From: an uncultured Oscillospiraceae bacterium | GTDB taxonomy: Bacteria > Bacillota > Clostridia > Oscillospirales > Oscillospiraceae | Direction: 5' to 3' | NCBI GenBank assembly: GCA_934565415.1 | Contig: CAKTHQ010000034.1 | Coordinates: forward strand, 1 to 23,923 | DNA: 23,923 nt | Shown here: in pieces, positions 22,431-23,923 of the stretch | How positions within the stretch are numbered: position 1 is the stretch's first letter | Layout: every line of letters starts with the position of its first letter | Position numbers and translations under genes: made by a program | The notes under the pieces: generated by a model | The model's database searches: none | What the model saw: the letters and a program-made list of their open reading frames with translations, nothing else | What the model was told of the DNA's origin: nothing

Positions 22431-23639
22431 CTAATCTTTTTTTGATGTGTCGATTGCTCTGTTGATCACCCCATGTAATTGGGCAGGTTTATTATACTTG
22501 ACTTTAGCGTAAATGTCCATAGTCACCTTGCTGTTTTCGTGTCCGGCAAGATACTGTACGGTTTTAGGATCAACCGAAGCATAAATCAGGTTCGTGATAT
22601 AAGTGTGACGCAATTGATGCGGTGTCACTTGAAAATCCATCGTATATACCAACTTCGGATTGTTCGGCTGATGCTCACCAAGCTTCGGCTTTACCACATG
22701 CTTAATCTTCTGCCCATTCACATAGGTGTAATAGCAGCGTTCTTCCGTAGAACGAACTGCTATGTACTTCCACACCCTCACGAACTGAGATTCAGCCAGA
22801 GCGTTACCATTCCTATCCGAGATCACATATTCCGATTTTGACTTTTCTTTTGCCTCTTTCAAGCATTCCACCAACTTGCCCGGAATGGGAATGTCCCTTT
22901 TGGCTGCTGGCGTTTTTAATTCTGTTGAAATTACCGGACGATTATTTACAGAACGCCATGCTCGCCTTACCGATATATATGGGGTGGCACCATCCAGGAA
23001 AACACAATCCCATCGCAGTGCAAGAATTTCTTCCCGCCTCAACCCTGCGTACAACCCAATCATTACGAAAACATACGGTGGTAATCCCCTGATTGTATCC
23101 AGAAGAATTTTCACCTGCTCATCCGTCAATGCCTTCTTTTCCTGCTTTGGGGTTCCGCCTTTTGCGGAAAGCGACGCAGCCGGATTATAACTGATGATTT
23201 TACTTTCTTCTGCTGAATAGAAAACACATTTGATCAGCATATTCATTTTGCTGTACAGGGAAGCTGATTGCTTGGAGATTGGAACCAGCAGCAAGCGAAG
23301 GTCATCGGTCGTCACTTCGTCCATATACATATCTCCAATAGCTCCAATAATGTATTTTCTTATCGTGCGCTCATATCCGCTCAATGTGTTTTCTCGCACA
23401 CTCGCCGAGCGCATCTTCAACCATTTTTCGCAATACTCAGCTACTGTCGGATTATTCTTCCGGAATATTTCATCCTCAATACTGCGCTTCATCTCAACGG
23501 ATTTATCGTACAGCTCTTCAGGAGTCTGTGCATATAGCGAAATCCATTTTCCATCCGCATCCTGCATTCGTGTTCTGTAATATTGAACCCCCCTCTTCAT
23601 AATTGTTCCATATTCCGGCACTACTTTTTTTCTTGCCAT
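22431..23639 (-). CDS. tyrosine recombinase / integrase of an integrative element
   Basis: This 402-residue phage/ICE-type integrase catalyses site-specific strand exchange at the attachment site. An N-terminal AP2-like arm-binding region comes first (GVQYYRTRMQDADGKWISLY), then an SAM-like core-binding domain (about 65-155) and the catalytic domain. Active-site residues are visible: R201 (AGLRREEI), H341 and R344 (HQLRHTYI), H367 (LAGHENS) and nucleophile Y377 (MDIYAKV). I chose ATG 23639 because GGAGG (23652-23648) lies 8 bp upstream; in-frame ATGs at 23654 and 23669 lack such a site. The gene points towards the rpsI attachment site and ends 112 bp from it, the usual integrase position. It is somewhat AT-rich compared with the core genes. 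Confidence 0.95.
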   Translation of the reverse strand: MARKKVVPEYGTIMKRGVQYYRTRMQDADGKWISLYAQTPEELYDKSVEMKRSIEDEIFRKNNPTVAEYCEKWLKMRSASVRENTLSGYERTIRKYIIGAIGDMYMDEVTTDDLRLLLVPISKQSASLYSKMNMLIKCVFYSAEESKIISYNPAASLSAKGGTPKQEKKALTDEQVKILLDTIRGLPPYVFVMIGLYAGLRREEILALRWDCVFLDGATPYISVRRAWRSVNNRPVISTELKTPAAKRDIPIPGKLVECLKEAKEKSKSEYVISDRNGNALAESQFVRVWKYIAVRSTEERCYYTYVNGQKIKHVVKPKLGEHQPNNPKLVYTMDFQVTPHQLRHTYITNLIYASVDPKTVQYLAGHENSKVTMDIYAKVKYNKPAQLHGVINRAIDTSKKD

Positions 23640-23687
23640 TATTGCTTCCTCCATTTTCTTGATATCCAAATTGATCTTTGCTCTTTA

Positions 23688-23716
23688 ATTATCCAGAATG
23701 CTGTTCCGGTTCTCAA
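23688..23716 (-). promoter_or_regulatory. probable sigma-A promoter of the integrase
   Basis: TTGAGA (23716-23711), a 17-bp spacer and GATAAT (23693-23688) on the minus strand, about 50 bp upstream of the integrase ATG. Confidence 0.6.
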
Positions 23717-23732
23717 GGATGTCGCTATATGT

Positions 23733-23763
23733 AAAAAGAGCAGGGATTATCCCTACTCTTTTT
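23733..23763. terminator. bidirectional terminator between the two integrase genes
   Basis: A 14-bp stem pairs AAAAAGAGCAGGGA (23733-23746) with TCCCTACTCTTTTT (23750-23763), with one wobble pair and a 3-nt loop. The stem itself ends in five T residues on either strand. It lies 25 bp after the stop of the second integrase and would separate the two transcripts. Confidence 0.85.
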
Positions 23764-23788
23764 GATCTCATTCATGAAACGGTCTGGC

Positions 23789-23923
23789 CTATTCTGCATC
23801 CCACAGTGTAAAGGTATCCTCTAATATGCCCGCCAGTTCAACCGGCCGGTTATACTTTGCCTTTGCATAAATGTCCATCGTTATCTTGCTGTTCTCATGA
23901 CCGGCAAGATATTGAACTGTTTT
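23789..23923 (-). CDS. second tyrosine integrase, C-terminal 44 residues only
   Basis: The reading frame enters from beyond the right edge and stops at TAG (23791-23789). Its visible part, beginning KTVQYLAGHENSKITMDIYA, contains the catalytic His in GHENS and the nucleophile Tyr in DIYAK. It closely follows the first integrase through about 25 residues and then diverges to a short acidic end (LEDTFTLWDAE). It is therefore a paralogue rather than a duplicated tail of the first. Whether the upstream part is intact cannot be seen. Confidence 0.9.
   Translation of the reverse strand, partial: KTVQYLAGHENSKITMDIYAKAKYNRPVELAGILEDTFTLWDAE

Noticed and set aside
23640..23788. Second rpsI attachment core between the two integrases, as in tandem accretion
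   Set aside because: I looked for the S9 C-terminal coding sequence on both strands and found only a terminator, a promoter and unremarkable sequence.
1..23923. CRISPR array or insertion-sequence transposase
   Set aside because: No regularly spaced repeats and no transposase-like frame were seen on either strand.

Overview
The window looks like chromosomal DNA of a gut-type Clostridia member of the Firmicutes, probably Oscillospiraceae/Ruminococcaceae. The reasons are a PolC-type replicative polymerase, AAGGAGG-like ribosome binding sites, sigma-A promoters with 17-bp spacers, moderately GC-rich core genes with strong C-ending codon bias in glnS and cstA, and a carbon starvation transporter of the short Firmicutes form. 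The genus cannot be fixed from this sequence.

Layout. (1) 1-1204: tRNA-Leu(CAG) and tRNA-Ser(TGA), both minus strand with their own promoters, flank an AT-rich GyrI-like gene that stands out from its neighbours. (2) 1213-12535, all minus strand: uridine phosphorylase with its own promoter, preceded by the compact operon pyrH-frr-uppS-cdsA-dxr-rseP-ispG-polC. This operon joins UMP phosphorylation, ribosome recycling, two MEP-pathway steps (dxr, ispG), undecaprenyl-PP and CDP-diacylglycerol synthesis, a membrane protease and the replicative polymerase. Gaps are 3-60 bp and one promoter lies upstream of pyrH. (3) 12754-17094, plus strand: glnS with promoter and terminator, then a small uncharacterised protein and the CstA carrier in one transcript. 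(4) 17116-19256, plus strand: an ECF sigma factor overlapping by 4 bp a membrane-anchored partner that is probably its anti-sigma factor, behind an ECF-like promoter. (5) 19279-22093, minus strand: a LysR regulator, an exported lipoprotein flavodoxin and a MATE efflux protein. Each carries a single-nucleotide frameshift, and the MATE gene also appears to have lost about 115 internal codons. Two copies of a LysR-type T-N11-A box sit exactly where a regulator and its target should carry them. (6) 22201-23923: the junction of an integrated element. A 51-bp displaced copy of the 3' end of rpsI (ribosomal protein S9), with the native rpsI terminator, marks the attachment site. Next to it is a full tyrosine integrase, and after that the C-terminus of a second, closely related integrase that runs out of the window.

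Most of the window is conserved housekeeping DNA. The parts that deserve a second look are the decaying LysR-flavodoxin-MATE locus with its operators, the rpsI-targeted element with tandem integrases, the sigma/anti-sigma pair and the uncharacterised gene ahead of cstA. I did not find a system that I can call wholly new.
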